Shown: positions 17,822 through 26,727 of the stretch, in pieces
Position numbering within the stretch: the stretch's first letter is position 1
Layout of the letters: each line of letters begins with the position of its first letter
Assembly: GCA_963693005.1 (NCBI GenBank)
Contig: OY843726.1
Coordinates: forward strand, 682,001-746,000
Source of the DNA: Bodonicaedibacter sp963693005
GTDB lineage: Bacteria > Pseudomonadota > Alphaproteobacteria > UBA6184
DNA length: 64,000 nucleotides
Direction: 5' to 3'
The notes under the pieces: generated by a model
Database searches by the model: none
What the model saw: only the letters and a program-made list of their open reading frames with translations
What the model was told of the DNA's origin: nothing
Made by a program: the position numbers and the translations under genes

Positions 17822-18700
17822 ATGAAACTGCGTGGAACTTTTACAGCTTTGGTGACCCCGTTTGCCAATGGAAAAATTGATCTTCTTGCCTTTGAGCGAT
17901 TGGTTGAACGTCAGATTGATGCAGGTATTAGCGGGCTGGTTCCTTGTGGGAGTACGGGTGAGTTTGCGTCCTTGTCTGAGGAAGAACATCGTCAACTTGT
18001 TGAAACGTGTGTGCGGGTAACAAACGGGAGAGTTCCTGTTATTGCTGGCGCTAGCGGAATTAATCCCTATCATGTGATTGACTTGGGTAAGCAAGCGATG
18101 GACCTGGGAGCTGATGCCGTAATGGTGGTGACTCCATATTTTGTAAAGCCGACTCAGGATCAGATTCATGATTTTTATGCCTTAATTGATAATGCCTTAA
18201 ATGCGCCTATTTTGTTATACAACAATCCAAGTCGGAGTGCTATTAACATGTCGGTGAGTATAATTGCACGTTTGGCTGCCCGTGGAAATATAGTTGGCAT
18301 TAAAGAGGCGGATGCAGACCCAACTCGGGCAACGAAAATTAGAGCGGCCGTTAATGACGACACATTTGGGATATTGTCGGGTAATGCATCATCTGTATTG
18401 GCGTTTATGGCACAGGGCGGTGACGGTGTAATTTCGACGACTTCAAATGTATTGCCTAAAGAGTGTTCTGAATTGGTGGCTGCATGGGACGCTAAGGATG
18501 ATGTGTTGATTCAAAAATTGCGCTACCCGTTGTTGGTATTGGATGAAGCTCTTTATTTAGAGCCGGCGCCTGCGGTTATTAAGTATGCATTGTCTAAATT
18601 AGGCTTATGCTCAAACGAGGCTCGTTCTCCGTTAGGCATTCTCACCCAGCAACATCGGCCTATGATTGATGGTCTGCTAGCAGACTGGGGGAAGATGTGA
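17822..18700 (+). CDS. dapA: 4-hydroxy-tetrahydrodipicolinate synthase
   Basis: DapA condenses pyruvate with aspartate semialdehyde, the first committed step to diaminopimelate and lysine. The 292-residue length equals the E. coli enzyme. With this start, the Schiff-base lysine is K161 (GIKEAD), the proton-relay tyrosine Y133 (LLYNNPSR), and the relay hydroxyls are S44 and T45 (CGSTGE), all at the E. coli numbering; position 44 is Ser instead of Thr. GGAAGAG lies just before the chosen ATG; an ATG three bases earlier is equally open. smpB overlaps its stop. Confidence 0.95.
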   Translation: MKLRGTFTALVTPFANGKIDLLAFERLVERQIDAGISGLVPCGSTGEFASLSEEEHRQLVETCVRVTNGRVPVIAGASGINPYHVIDLGKQAMDLGADAVMVVTPYFVKPTQDQIHDFYALIDNALNAPILLYNNPSRSAINMSVSIIARLAARGNIVGIKEADADPTRATKIRAAVNDDTFGILSGNASSVLAFMAQGGDGVISTTSNVLPKECSELVAAWDAKDDVLIQKLRYPLLVLDEALYLEPAPAVIKYALSKLGLCSNEARSPLGILTQQHRPMIDGLLADWGKM

Positions 18701-19152
18701 GCAAAAGCATTATTAGTAATAATCGTAAAGCACGATTTAATTACTTTATAAAAGACACCGTTGAAGCAGGAATTATGTTACAGGGGTCTGAGGTTAAGTC
18801 TGCACGTTTAGGGCAGGTTACTTTGGCTGAAGGGTTTGTGAGTGAGTCTGAGGGGGCATTATATTTGCTGCAGGTAAATATTGCTAAGTACCCTTACTCT
18901 AACCAGTTTAATCATGAGCCAACGCGATCTCGTAAGTTGTTGCTTAAAAAACGAGAAATTGGGAAGCTGTTAGCGGCAACTCAACGAAAAGGAACAACGA
19001 TTGTACCCACCAAGATGTATTTTAATGCACGAGGGAAGATTAAAATTGAACTTGGATTAGCCGAGGGTAAGAAACAAGTGGACAAGCGTGAGACGATTAA
19101 AGAACGTGATTGGAACCGCCAGAAGCAGCGTATACTTAAGGGAGACGAATAA
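18697..19152 (+). CDS. smpB: SsrA-binding protein SmpB
   Basis: SmpB binds tmRNA and brings it to stalled ribosomes for trans-translation. The 151-residue product has the family core NRKARFNYFI, GIMLQGSEVKSAR, KREIGKL and the C-terminal KKQVDKRETIKERDWNRQKQ helix that enters the mRNA channel. The start is GTG inside the dapA stop (GTGA). The tmRNA gene itself is not in this window. It ends 3 bases before the convergent rimI stop. Confidence 0.96.
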   Translation: MSKSIISNNRKARFNYFIKDTVEAGIMLQGSEVKSARLGQVTLAEGFVSESEGALYLLQVNIAKYPYSNQFNHEPTRSRKLLLKKREIGKLLAATQRKGTTIVPTKMYFNARGKIKIELGLAEGKKQVDKRETIKERDWNRQKQRILKGDE

Positions 19153-19155
19153 GCC

Positions 19156-19626
19156 TTAAACTTGTTTTGACATCGTCCATGCATCGGAGCGGGATTTATC
19201 TGCATGTAGGTAGTAATTTCTTCGTGTGTAGGTATGTGCAAACCCCATTTTTTGATAGAGCCCAATAGCTTTAGTATTTTGTATATCTACATCGAGAAAT
19301 ATGCGTTGAGTGCCGAGTTGCATTAAGGTTGTAAACAGCCTGGTTGCAATGCCCTTTCGTTGGTGCTTGGGAGTTACTGCGCAAGTTAAAATTTCTACTT
19401 CTTTTTCTATGGATATTGCTGCAATAAATCCAATTAATTCAGTTTGTTTGAATGCCCCAAATACATAGTGGTGTGGACGTGAGAATAAGAAATCGATACT
19501 TTCCCAAGAGGTGACAAAAGCGGCCCGCATAATGTTATGGCAGGCGTTAATGTGGGCGGCGTTTAGTTCTATCACCTCAGGGATGTTTTGCATTGACTGG
19601 ACGAATATATAGGGGGTGTAAATCAT
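19156..19626 (-). CDS. rimI: ribosomal protein bS18-alanine N-acetyltransferase RimI (GNAT)
   Basis: The GNAT-fold product (156 residues from ATG 19626, or 145 from ATG 19593) has the acetyl-CoA motif VTPKHQRKGIATRLF and the RimI-like LDVDIQNTKAIGLYQKMGF followed by RRNYY. RimI acetylates the N-terminus of ribosomal protein bS18. The placement next to tsaB is the classic tsaB-rimI pairing and supports the call. The longer start overlaps tsaB by 50 bases and has a weak AGG upstream; the shorter one has no visible ribosome site, so the start is open. Confidence 0.88.
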   Translation of the reverse strand: MIYTPYIFVQSMQNIPEVIELNAAHINACHNIMRAAFVTSWESIDFLFSRPHHYVFGAFKQTELIGFIAAISIEKEVEILTCAVTPKHQRKGIATRLFTTLMQLGTQRIFLDVDIQNTKAIGLYQKMGFAHTYTRRNYYLHADKSRSDAWTMSKQV

Positions 19627-20197
19627 GAGTAGCCTGCAGGTGAGAGGCGCTTAGCACATGCTCAGGTTGAATTTTGTTGGTGATAATGTTCTTAATACCT
19701 GAGAATATGGGAAGTGAAGACGGGTGTGTTATACAGGTGGTATTTCCAATTCGTTTCAGCGCGTCATTTAGAGTAATTGCCTCTGCTTGAAACGTTGAAA
19801 TGAGTTGCTTGTCTTTGATTTGAAATGATTGATAATAAACATCTCCACACTTAGTATCTAGGGCAACATGAATGGGCATTTCTGAGTGATGCGATACAGC
19901 AAGGGTCAGCAATGTATTAACGGTAACGACTGGGATACTTAGCGCGGCACTAAGGCCTGCAGCAGCTGCCAACCCAACCCGAATGCCAGTAAATGACCCT
20001 GGACCTTTTGTTGTAACAATTTGTGTGAGCTCGGAAAAATTGACAGCAGAAGACTGTAGAAGGGATTGAATGTCGGGTACTAAGTGCTCTGTGTGGCTGA
20101 ACGGATCATCATTGAATATTTCTGCAATTTTCTCTCCATGAGGTTGAAATAACCCAATAGAGTATCCAGAAATAGAGCAGTCAAATGTTAGTATCAT
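19577..20197 (-). CDS. tsaB: tRNA threonylcarbamoyladenosine biosynthesis protein TsaB
   Basis: TsaB is the non-catalytic partner of TsaD in transferring threonylcarbamoyl onto A37 of tRNA. The 206-residue product has the ASKHA-type N-terminus MILTFDCSISGYSIGL, the diagnostic VTTKGPGSFTGIRVGLAAA, and ends with the typical PLYIRPVNA. The ATG at 20197 overlaps the HIT-protein stop (ATGA), which decides the start over a longer frame from 20239. Sua5, the earlier enzyme of the same pathway, is at 11324-12259. Confidence 0.94.
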   Translation of the reverse strand: MILTFDCSISGYSIGLFQPHGEKIAEIFNDDPFSHTEHLVPDIQSLLQSSAVNFSELTQIVTTKGPGSFTGIRVGLAAAAGLSAALSIPVVTVNTLLTLAVSHHSEMPIHVALDTKCGDVYYQSFQIKDKQLISTFQAEAITLNDALKRIGNTTCITHPSSLPIFSGIKNIITNKIQPEHVLSASHLQATHDLHPLYIRPVNAKHP

Positions 20198-20565
20198 GTT
20201 GATAAAGATATAATAGGGCCCAGCGGTTGCCCACCACATAAATGGATGTGGAAATGAGGCACCTCTTGGGAGGCATCCTTGCCATGGTTTGATAAAATAC
20301 GATATCCCGAGGCATCTACTTTTAAAGTTTTTGCTACTTTTGATATCATGCGTATTAAAGATATAACCTCTTCCTCGGGTGCTTTTTCAGAAAAATCTTG
20401 AAAGGACGTGTATGCTTTCTTGGGGATAATAAGAACATGCTGTTTTGCTTTAGGAAACGCATCATGAAACACCAAAGTGTGTTTGTCTTGATCAAGAATT
20501 TTAGCGGGTATTTCTTGCCGCAAGATTTTAGCAAAGACATTTTGCGTATCGTAAATATTTGTCAC
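20194..20565 (-). CDS. HIT-family (histidine triad) nucleotide-binding protein
   Basis: The 123-residue product carries the histidine triad HFHIHLCGG near the C-terminus and the N-terminal IPAKILDQDKHTLVFHDAFP block of Hint-type proteins. Such proteins hydrolyse AMP linked to amines, for example adenosine phosphoramidates. Length is normal for a Hint1-like protein. It lies between the TrcR-like gene (27-base gap) and tsaB (four-base overlap), and so is probably in one unit with tsaB and rimI. Confidence 0.94.
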   Translation of the reverse strand: MTNIYDTQNVFAKILRQEIPAKILDQDKHTLVFHDAFPKAKQHVLIIPKKAYTSFQDFSEKAPEEEVISLIRMISKVAKTLKVDASGYRILSNHGKDASQEVPHFHIHLCGGQPLGPIISLST

Positions 20566-20592
20566 CAGTTTACTTTCCGTTTTTTTGGATTG

Positions 20593-21087
20593 TTACACAA
20601 ACGTAGCATCAAACTCAACTTGGCTGCAAAGCCCAAGCTTGACGGGGTGTTGTGCGCTTAAGTCTTTATAAGATTTATAAGATTTATTGCGAATAGATTC
20701 AACTGTACTTTTTGTGGTTCCTAGTAAATCACAAATCACTTTATCGGGCATATCTGGGTATTGATTGATAATCCATAAAATAGCACTGGGTCTGTCTTGG
20801 CGTTTTGCGCGAGGAATATATTTAGGATCTTTTTTTCTAAAAATTGCGTCATTATCTTGAACGTTAAGCGTTAGCGTTGCTTCGGCGTTAGCTTCGCAGC
20901 GTTTGATTTCTTCGTTAGTAAGTTGGCCGTGGTCGACCGGATTAAAGGGTGATACTGTTGCAATGGTTTGATCAGCTAAAGATTGGATTTCAAGTTTGTG
21001 GAGCTGACAGAACGCAGCAATTTGATCAAATGTTAGGGCTGTATTTTCGATTAACCATGCGGCTGTTGATTTTGGCATTAATGGCAT
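20593..21087 (-). CDS. trcR: DUF1013 family protein, TrcR-like cell-cycle transcriptional regulator
   Basis: The 164-residue product starts MPLMPKSTAAWLIENTALTF and continues with DQIAAFCQLHKLEIQ and the later helix-turn-helix-like DKVICDLLGTTKSTVESIR. These match the DUF1013 family found throughout Alphaproteobacteria, named TrcR in the Caulobacter cell-cycle literature. It is therefore a useful lineage marker. DNA binding is inferred from the two helical domains. AGGTG precedes the ATG. It heads the HIT-tsaB-rimI run. Confidence 0.88.
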   Translation of the reverse strand: MPLMPKSTAAWLIENTALTFDQIAAFCQLHKLEIQSLADQTIATVSPFNPVDHGQLTNEEIKRCEANAEATLTLNVQDNDAIFRKKDPKYIPRAKRQDRPSAILWIINQYPDMPDKVICDLLGTTKSTVESIRNKSYKSYKDLSAQHPVKLGLCSQVEFDATFV

Positions 21088-21171
21088 TGGCTCACCTCTT
21101 TTATTAATTCACGATATCAGTGTAAAATTAAATGTGATATGAAGCAATACAATTGCTGAGGAAAGAATTTG

Positions 21172-21633
21172 ATGAGTTGTTTTAGTATAGGGGTGAAGTT
21201 GGCAAAGGCCACTATGTTGGGGGTGTTTGACTTGCGGCGAGGTGTTTTTCCTGGTGATATTAAAATGCAGGGGCGAGCGTGTTTTTCAAAGATTTCAGAC
21301 GATGCATACGAGTACAGAGAGATGGGGGAATATGAGAAGCCTGAGGATAATCAAAAATTCTTTCAGAATCAGACGTATGTTTGGGGGGAGAGCATGCTGC
21401 GTATTTTAAGAGTAGATAAATCAGTATTGCATGAGTTTTCTTTTGGAGAAGATGAGAGTTATCCATTGTTGTTGTGGCACACACACCAGTGTAAAAACGA
21501 CATTTACAAAATTAAACTTAATATTATTTCGGAAAATGAATTTACAACGGAGTATGTGGTTTTGGGGCCGAAGAAAGATTATCAAGTTAATAGCAGATTT
21601 TTGAGGATTGGATATGGAAGGGAAAATTTCTGA
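21172..21633 (+). CDS. conserved protein resembling DUF6314
   Basis: The 153-residue product has no signal peptide or membrane segment. Its pattern (GACFSKI-like start at MQGRACFSKI, YEYREMGEYE, QTYVWGESMLRIL, FHxL-type LLWHTHQCKNDIYKIKL, and late VVLGPKKDYQVNSRFLR) resembles the small DUF6314 family; this is from memory of the pattern and not a search. Start is ATG 21172 behind GAGGAAAG. The stop overlaps the next ATG (TGATG), so it is coupled to the GrpB-GNAT gene. Confidence 0.65.
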   Translation: MSCFSIGVKLAKATMLGVFDLRRGVFPGDIKMQGRACFSKISDDAYEYREMGEYEKPEDNQKFFQNQTYVWGESMLRILRVDKSVLHEFSFGEDESYPLLLWHTHQCKNDIYKIKLNIISENEFTTEYVVLGPKKDYQVNSRFLRIGYGRENF

Positions 21634-22598
21634 TGCAGAAAGTATTTAAACTGCATGAGTATACGCCTGTTTGGGAAATGCAATTTCTTGCCGTTGAGGC
21701 GTGTTTGAGATCTGTTCTTGAAGATAATATTGTTGCAGTTCACCATATTGGTTCTACTTCTGTTCCGGGGTTAGTTGCGAAGGAAGATATTGATATTTTG
21801 TGTGTTGTGAAGGATTTAAGTAGCACATTTGAACTAGGTAAATATGGCTTTAGACTGCTAGGTGAGTTGAATGTTCCGTTGCGGTATTTTTTTAAATCTG
21901 ACAGTAAGGGGTTGCCAAAAGTAAACTTGCACGTGTGTGAGCGGGAGCATGGGTTTATTAAATTAAACCTTACATTTAGGGACGCACTAAGAAGTAATGA
22001 GGGCCTTAGAAATGAGTATGCCTGCCTAAAAAGATATCTTGTAAAGAACCCTATGTCTTTTCAAAAAACAGAGCAGGGTTTTGTGAAATATACGTTGGAA
22101 AAAGATCAGTTTATCAAGTCGGTTTTTAGAAAAGTTGGGTTTTCGGAAGTAGCAATTAACTACTGCCTGCATTATGACGAGTGGAAGGCTTACCACTATC
22201 TAAAAAACATGTTGTTGTTTCAACCAGCAGGAATTACTTATGACCCGGATTACCCAGCTATGCATCAGCCCAACCAATTTCATTTTGTTCAGTACAGAGG
22301 TGTGGAAATCACAACTGTCGCGCAAGTAGAAGTGTCGTTGAAAGGGAGTATAATATTGAGGGCGTTGGTAACAGATACTGCGCATCAATATCAAGGTTGT
22401 GCGACTCAACTGCTTGTATTCTTGGAGAGGTGGGCGAGGTTTCGAAATATTAGTATGCTGTATACACACGCAGATGTGGCGAGTATATCCTTCTATCAGA
22501 AGAGAGGGTACCGTCATGCTGATTTTGATGATGTGTCTGTGTTTGGAGACACACGTATGATGGGAAAATGCTTAACTAGCAAAAATACAAATCAATGA
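21633..22598 (+). CDS. GrpB-like nucleotidyltransferase / GNAT acetyltransferase fusion
   Basis: The 321-residue product joins two domains. Residues 1-155 match the GrpB/UPF0157 family of nucleotidyltransferase fold: VHHIGSTSVPGLVAKEDIDI, LHVCEREHGFIKLNLTFRD, LRNEYACLKR. Residues 160-321 form a GNAT acetyltransferase with ILRALVTDTAHQYQGCATQL as motif A and DVASISFYQKRGYRHADF at the end. The frame is uninterrupted across the junction, so the fusion looks real. Function is unknown. It is translationally coupled to the DUF6314-like gene and runs 23 bases into the convergent dapE. Confidence 0.85.
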   Translation: MQKVFKLHEYTPVWEMQFLAVEACLRSVLEDNIVAVHHIGSTSVPGLVAKEDIDILCVVKDLSSTFELGKYGFRLLGELNVPLRYFFKSDSKGLPKVNLHVCEREHGFIKLNLTFRDALRSNEGLRNEYACLKRYLVKNPMSFQKTEQGFVKYTLEKDQFIKSVFRKVGFSEVAINYCLHYDEWKAYHYLKNMLLFQPAGITYDPDYPAMHQPNQFHFVQYRGVEITTVAQVEVSLKGSIILRALVTDTAHQYQGCATQLLVFLERWARFRNISMLYTHADVASISFYQKRGYRHADFDDVSVFGDTRMMGKCLTSKNTNQ

Positions 22599-23688
22599 AG
22601 CGTTGATAAATTGTTGTTAGCTGGATTAGGTGTTGTGTAGATATTTTTTCGTTTACTTTGTGTGCGAGATCGTTGAGAGCCCCAAATTCAATGGTGGGAG
22701 CGATATGATGAATAAATCTAGCATCTGAGGTTCCGCCGCTAGTTGATAAAGTGGGGGTTTGACTAGTGACTTCTTGAATGGCTTTGACCATTAGATTTGT
22801 TGCAGAGTGGGAAGGAGTTAAAAAGGGCTCTGAGGGGTTTGGCAGAAACTCTAGACTATAAGGTGTGCCGGAGTCATTTAGGTGTTGGGTTATAAGATTC
22901 TTTAATGTGGAGCTTTTAAATGTGGGGTTAAACCGAATGTTTAGCTGTGCTGAGGCTAATTCAGGAATCGTGTTTGTGGTAAAGTTTCCAACGTCAACGG
23001 AGGTTATTTCTAGATTTGAGGGTTGAAAATTATCGAACCCACTATCTAGTTTGAGGGTCGATAACGCGTTTAATAGAGTTAATAGTTTGGGGATTGGGTT
23101 GTCGGCTAGATGAGGGTATGCAACGTGTCCTTGTTGCCCCCGTGCAGTTAACAATCCGTTTAGAGATCCCCTGCGTCCTATTTTTATTGTATCTCCGAGT
23201 TTGTCCGTGCTGGTAGGTTCTCCTACAACACAAAAGTCAATAGTTTCTTGATGTGCTTTTAGCCATTCAACAACTTTAATGGTACCGTTTGTTGCGATGC
23301 CTTCCTCGTCGCTGGTGAGGAGTAGGCTGATTGATTCGGCTGTAGTTGCATTAGAGGCAGCGGTGATAAAAGCAGATAACGCACCCTTCATGTCGACTGC
23401 TCCCCGCCCCCAAATGAACTCATTATCTTTATGTGCGCTAAACGGTGGATGCTGCCATGACGCAGCGTCACCGGGAGGAACAACATCCAGGTGACCGGCA
23501 AAGCACAGATTTCGACCAGAAGATCCTTTGCGTGCGTAGAGATTTTTGGTGTCAGCAAAGTCTAGTTGATGGCAGACAAAACCTAAGGGTTCGAGAAGTT
23601 CTACTAAATAAGAAATGCATCCGCCGTCATTCGGAGATATGGATGGACGGCGGAGGAGTTCTTTGCAAAGGTTGGTAACATTAATCAT
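22576..23688 (-). CDS. dapE: succinyl-diaminopimelate desuccinylase
   Basis: DapE removes succinate from N-succinyl-LL-diaminopimelate, the step after DapD/DapC. The 370-residue M20 enzyme has the expected zinc site: H66 (CFAGHLDVVPPGD), D99 (GRGAVDMKGAL), E128-E129 (TSDEEG), and the late GGTSDARFI and FGALNDLAHKVNE motifs with the final zinc histidine. Length is normal. It overlaps the tail of the GrpB-GNAT gene by 23 bases in a convergent arrangement. Confidence 0.95.
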   Translation of the reverse strand: MINVTNLCKELLRRPSISPNDGGCISYLVELLEPLGFVCHQLDFADTKNLYARKGSSGRNLCFAGHLDVVPPGDAASWQHPPFSAHKDNEFIWGRGAVDMKGALSAFITAASNATTAESISLLLTSDEEGIATNGTIKVVEWLKAHQETIDFCVVGEPTSTDKLGDTIKIGRRGSLNGLLTARGQQGHVAYPHLADNPIPKLLTLLNALSTLKLDSGFDNFQPSNLEITSVDVGNFTTNTIPELASAQLNIRFNPTFKSSTLKNLITQHLNDSGTPYSLEFLPNPSEPFLTPSHSATNLMVKAIQEVTSQTPTLSTSGGTSDARFIHHIAPTIEFGALNDLAHKVNEKISTQHLIQLTTIYQRFIDLYFC

Positions 23689-24011
23689 ATGTTGTTGGAC
23701 TTACTTTCTGATGGTTTGTGATTTTTAGTTAGTTTTTGCGCTGATATTACCCCGCTTTTTGCCAGCGCTGTGTTTTTGTGAAACCAATGGGGGGCATCTA
23801 TCTATAAGTGCATAATACCCTGGGATCTGACAAATTTACAAGCTCTGTGGTATGGGGAGTTGTTTTTTCATTCTATTGATTAGAAACGATGCATCTTTTG
23901 TTGTCTTTTAGTAGGGGGGGGTGATTAATTAGGGCGGTGACGTTTTGTGAATGTTCCATGATTTTGCAGTTTGCAGACTTAAGTGGATGAACAATTTATT
24001 TCTTAGGCAAT
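23689..24011. other. intergenic region, no gene seen
   Basis: This 323-base stretch lies between the dapE start and the 3' end of the decayed macro-like gene. All frames are short and broken. It contains a run of eight G near 23914 and must hold the dapE promoter on the minus strand, but I could not pick a convincing one. Confidence 0.5.
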
Positions 24012-25465
24012 CTAAGGCGTTGGATCTAATTGTTGTGGATGTGGTAAGGGATCTGCGGATTTTTGTGCAAGAGAGATAAACTCTTGACTATGGGCTAACT
24101 TGAGTAATTCTGTTCGTATAGGCTTCGGGGGTGATTCTTTTTGATCCTATGGGGGCGGTGGAGGTTGCTCCGATATCTTCTTCGCCCACGTAATGCCCAT
24201 TCTTATAATACTCGCCTGCGTCATATACTCCCCAAATAACATCGGCATCTGAGGGGTTGAGAAAAGCTGTAGCGAAACCATTTTTGCTGAGATTAATTGC
24301 TAAGAATTTAACATCTTTTTGAGTCATGAATAGAGGGAACTCTCCTGAGTTTTTTGCAGCGTTTAGCATCGTTCTAAATATGGGTGCTTGGCCAGCAGGG
24401 TTAAAATATATTGCGTCAAAGTCATTACGATACGTGGTTTGCATTAGCTGTATAAGAGTAGCAAAATAAAGTTTTATAATTTCAGAAGCTCGTATATTTC
24501 CTAAAAACGCGCCCATACCAATGGCTGGCATCGTTACATATTTGCGATTTTTTCGTTTTGCAGACTCTAAAGCAGTTGTCCGCATGTTTTTAATCATTGT
24601 GGCTGCGTCACCAGAGTCAATAAGTGTACTGGCGTTAGTTGCTCCATAGGCAAAGTTAACCCCGGGGATGGATAAGACGGTGACAGGCGGTGCAGCGTCT
24701 AGGTTGCCAGTCGCCATCTTGTTTCTGGCGGCGCTACCATCGAGGTGTTGTTCGACTAAAAATATAACATCTTGCGCATGACAGATATTTGTAGCAAGTA
24801 ATAACATGGGGACTTCTGCAGCCTGCTTAAAACTTGCAATACTTTTAAAGCCAAGTGCTTTCCATTGGTCTTTCCATAAATCCCATTTCCCGTGTGCAAT
24901 TAATATGGTTTTTAATGTTCGCTTTTCCTGTTCATTAATAAAATTGGGTAGAGTGAGAATTTCTTGCAAAAATTAAGGAGGAACTAAGGTAAAAATTTCT
25001 GCGGTTTCAGATAGTTTTTGTAGTTGTTTGAGGGAGATTGTTGCAGTGCCCTTACCATAGGCTGACTCAGCTTGGGGTTGACCTTCTGTAGATAGTGTAA
25101 TTAGTTGGTGAGGGGGTAGTTGAGACAGGGGAAGGGTTCGTTGAGTGATGTTGTCTGTTTTTCAGGTATTTGTAGGGTTTAATTGAGATAAAAGTTGTTT
25201 AACTAGAAAAGCCTGCTGAGGGTTGCCGAAAATGAATTGGCCGTCCATTCCTTTGTAAGCTGCAAATGTTCCTGTCTGAGATTAAATTGCGGAAGTTGAT
25301 TGTTGAGATTCCGTAGTTGCTGCATTATCTGGGGGCGGCGGCGAGCGCGACTCTGATGTGCATTGATTTGGGAATTGAAGATTCTGTTGCAACGTCAGGA
25401 CTAATAACGCGAGCTATAATGGGGGAAAAAGCCAGTGGGAGTAACAGTAAAATAGTTGAACTCAT
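24012..25465 (-). pseudogene. decayed exported protein with macro-domain-like region
   Basis: The ancestral gene starts at ATG 25465 with a signal peptide (MSSTILLLLPLAFSPIIA). A one-base insertion in the C5 run at 25331-25335 shifts the frame; the next frame then reads on through three in-frame stops (TAA after QSTSAI, TGA after LNPTNT, TAA at 24973-24975 after LVPP). An open stretch of 293 codons follows (24088-24969). A second one-base shift near 24098-24104 moves into ELLKLAHSQEFISLAQ and a stop at 24012. The long open part has macro-domain-like features: SIPGVNFAYGATNAS and ESAKRKNRKYVTMPAIGMGA. Full length was about 484 residues. The ATG overlaps the stop of the upstream antiporter gene (TGATG), so it belonged to its operon. 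Confidence 0.8.
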
Positions 25466-26727
25466 CACTTTTTTCGGCTCCAAGTTAAAAAGAAAAAGAT
25501 AGCACCGAGCAGTGCAGATACAATAAAGAGAGCAAAGCAAATTTCCCAGCCATAGTGATGGGAAATATACCCGATGACTGCCCCAGAGAAAATAGAGCTA
25601 GCTAAGTAGCCAAAAGTTCCGGTAAGCCCTACGGCGCTACTTACAGCACGTTTTGAAACGACATCTGCTGCTAATACTCCGGTGATGACCTGAGATCCAT
25701 ACACAAAGAATCCCACAAAGAAGGTGGCAAGAGTGAGTGTGTAGATATTATTGCCTGGAGTGATCCAAAAATAAATTAAAAATAAGATTAAGGCACTCAT
25801 ATAAATAACGCCGGTGAGGCCTCTGCGTTTAGAGAACCATTTGTCTGAGATATACCCTGCAGCAATTCCACCAATAGCGCCAGCGAGCTCGAACCCGGCA
25901 GTTACCCAGCCAGCAGTAATAAGTGAGATGCCTTTGACTTCTTTTAAGAACATGGGTGCCCAAAAAAAGAACCCCATGCGGACAATATATAGGAAGAAGG
26001 TAGATAGGCAGACATACCAAACATATTTATTAGGTAATAAGTATCGCTTAAATATGAATTTTACGGTCAGTCTGCGGTTCTTGTCTGTTTTGTCTTCTTC
26101 TAAAATGGGATTAAACCCAACATCTTCGGGTTGGTTTCGAAGAGCTCTATAAGCGATTAAGCCCGAGAACAGAACAATCCCTCCGGGCACTAAAAATACA
26201 GATTGCCAGTTTAGGTGTGTAATAAGATAGGGACCACCTGCAAGTATAGCAACAGAGCCAACTTGATGGGAGATGTTTGTGAGTCCCCAAGTGGCACCTA
26301 GTTGGGCAGAGGGGTACCAGCGAGTAATAAGTTTTGCGACAGGCGGCCACCCCATGGATTGAAACCATGCACTGGCAGCAGCAAGCGTGACAAACCAATA
26401 TATGTTGGCCCAAATAGAAAATAAAAGGCTAATTAAGGCGCTGCCAATCAGACCCACCGTAAACATTACACGAGCGCTACCTCGATCGGTTAGGAAGCCA
26501 TTTGCAAACTTTCCAATGCCGTATACAATAGAGAAGCTTGTGAAAACCCAGCCGATATGTTCTTTTGAAAATCCGGCTTTTCCCTCTAATGCAGGCATTG
26601 CGATTGCCAAATTTTGGCGAGTAAGGTAGAAAAGAGCATATCCCAAAATCATGGAAATCAAAATGCGCCACTGCCAGTAAGAAAGTCGCTGTTTTAATTT
26701 TTGACCCATGTGGATGTTACGTCTCAT
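25465..26727 (-). CDS. MFS organophosphate:phosphate antiporter, UhpC/GlpT type
   Basis: The 420-residue inner-membrane protein has about 11-12 membrane helices and the family signatures ALFYLTRQNLAIAMPALEGK, YGIGKFANGFLTDRGSARV, WFQSMGWPPVAKLITRWY and GATWGLTNISHQVGS. This points to the organophosphate antiporters that take up hexose phosphate or glycerol-3-phosphate in exchange for phosphate; UhpC-type sensors are similar. It is intact, unlike the exported gene coupled behind it (24012-25465), and is a paralogue of the partial gene at 1-1013. The first ATG (26727) has no clear ribosome site; ATG 26709 is the alternative start. Confidence 0.9.
   Translation of the reverse strand: MRRNIHMGQKLKQRLSYWQWRILISMILGYALFYLTRQNLAIAMPALEGKAGFSKEHIGWVFTSFSIVYGIGKFANGFLTDRGSARVMFTVGLIGSALISLLFSIWANIYWFVTLAAASAWFQSMGWPPVAKLITRWYPSAQLGATWGLTNISHQVGSVAILAGGPYLITHLNWQSVFLVPGGIVLFSGLIAYRALRNQPEDVGFNPILEEDKTDKNRRLTVKFIFKRYLLPNKYVWYVCLSTFFLYIVRMGFFFWAPMFLKEVKGISLITAGWVTAGFELAGAIGGIAAGYISDKWFSKRRGLTGVIYMSALILFLIYFWITPGNNIYTLTLATFFVGFFVYGSQVITGVLAADVVSKRAVSSAVGLTGTFGYLASSIFSGAVIGYISHHYGWEICFALFIVSALLGAIFFFLTWSRKK

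Noticed and set aside
17777..18169. N-terminal extension of the transglycosylase frame
   Set aside because: Fully antisense to dapA and rich in unlikely residues; a TTG start at 17776 gives a good signal peptide.
24088..24969. 293-codon minus-strand frame as an intact gene
   Set aside because: It starts at a TTG directly after a TAA, and clearly coding sequence in the same frame continues upstream to a signal peptide; treated as part of a pseudogene.
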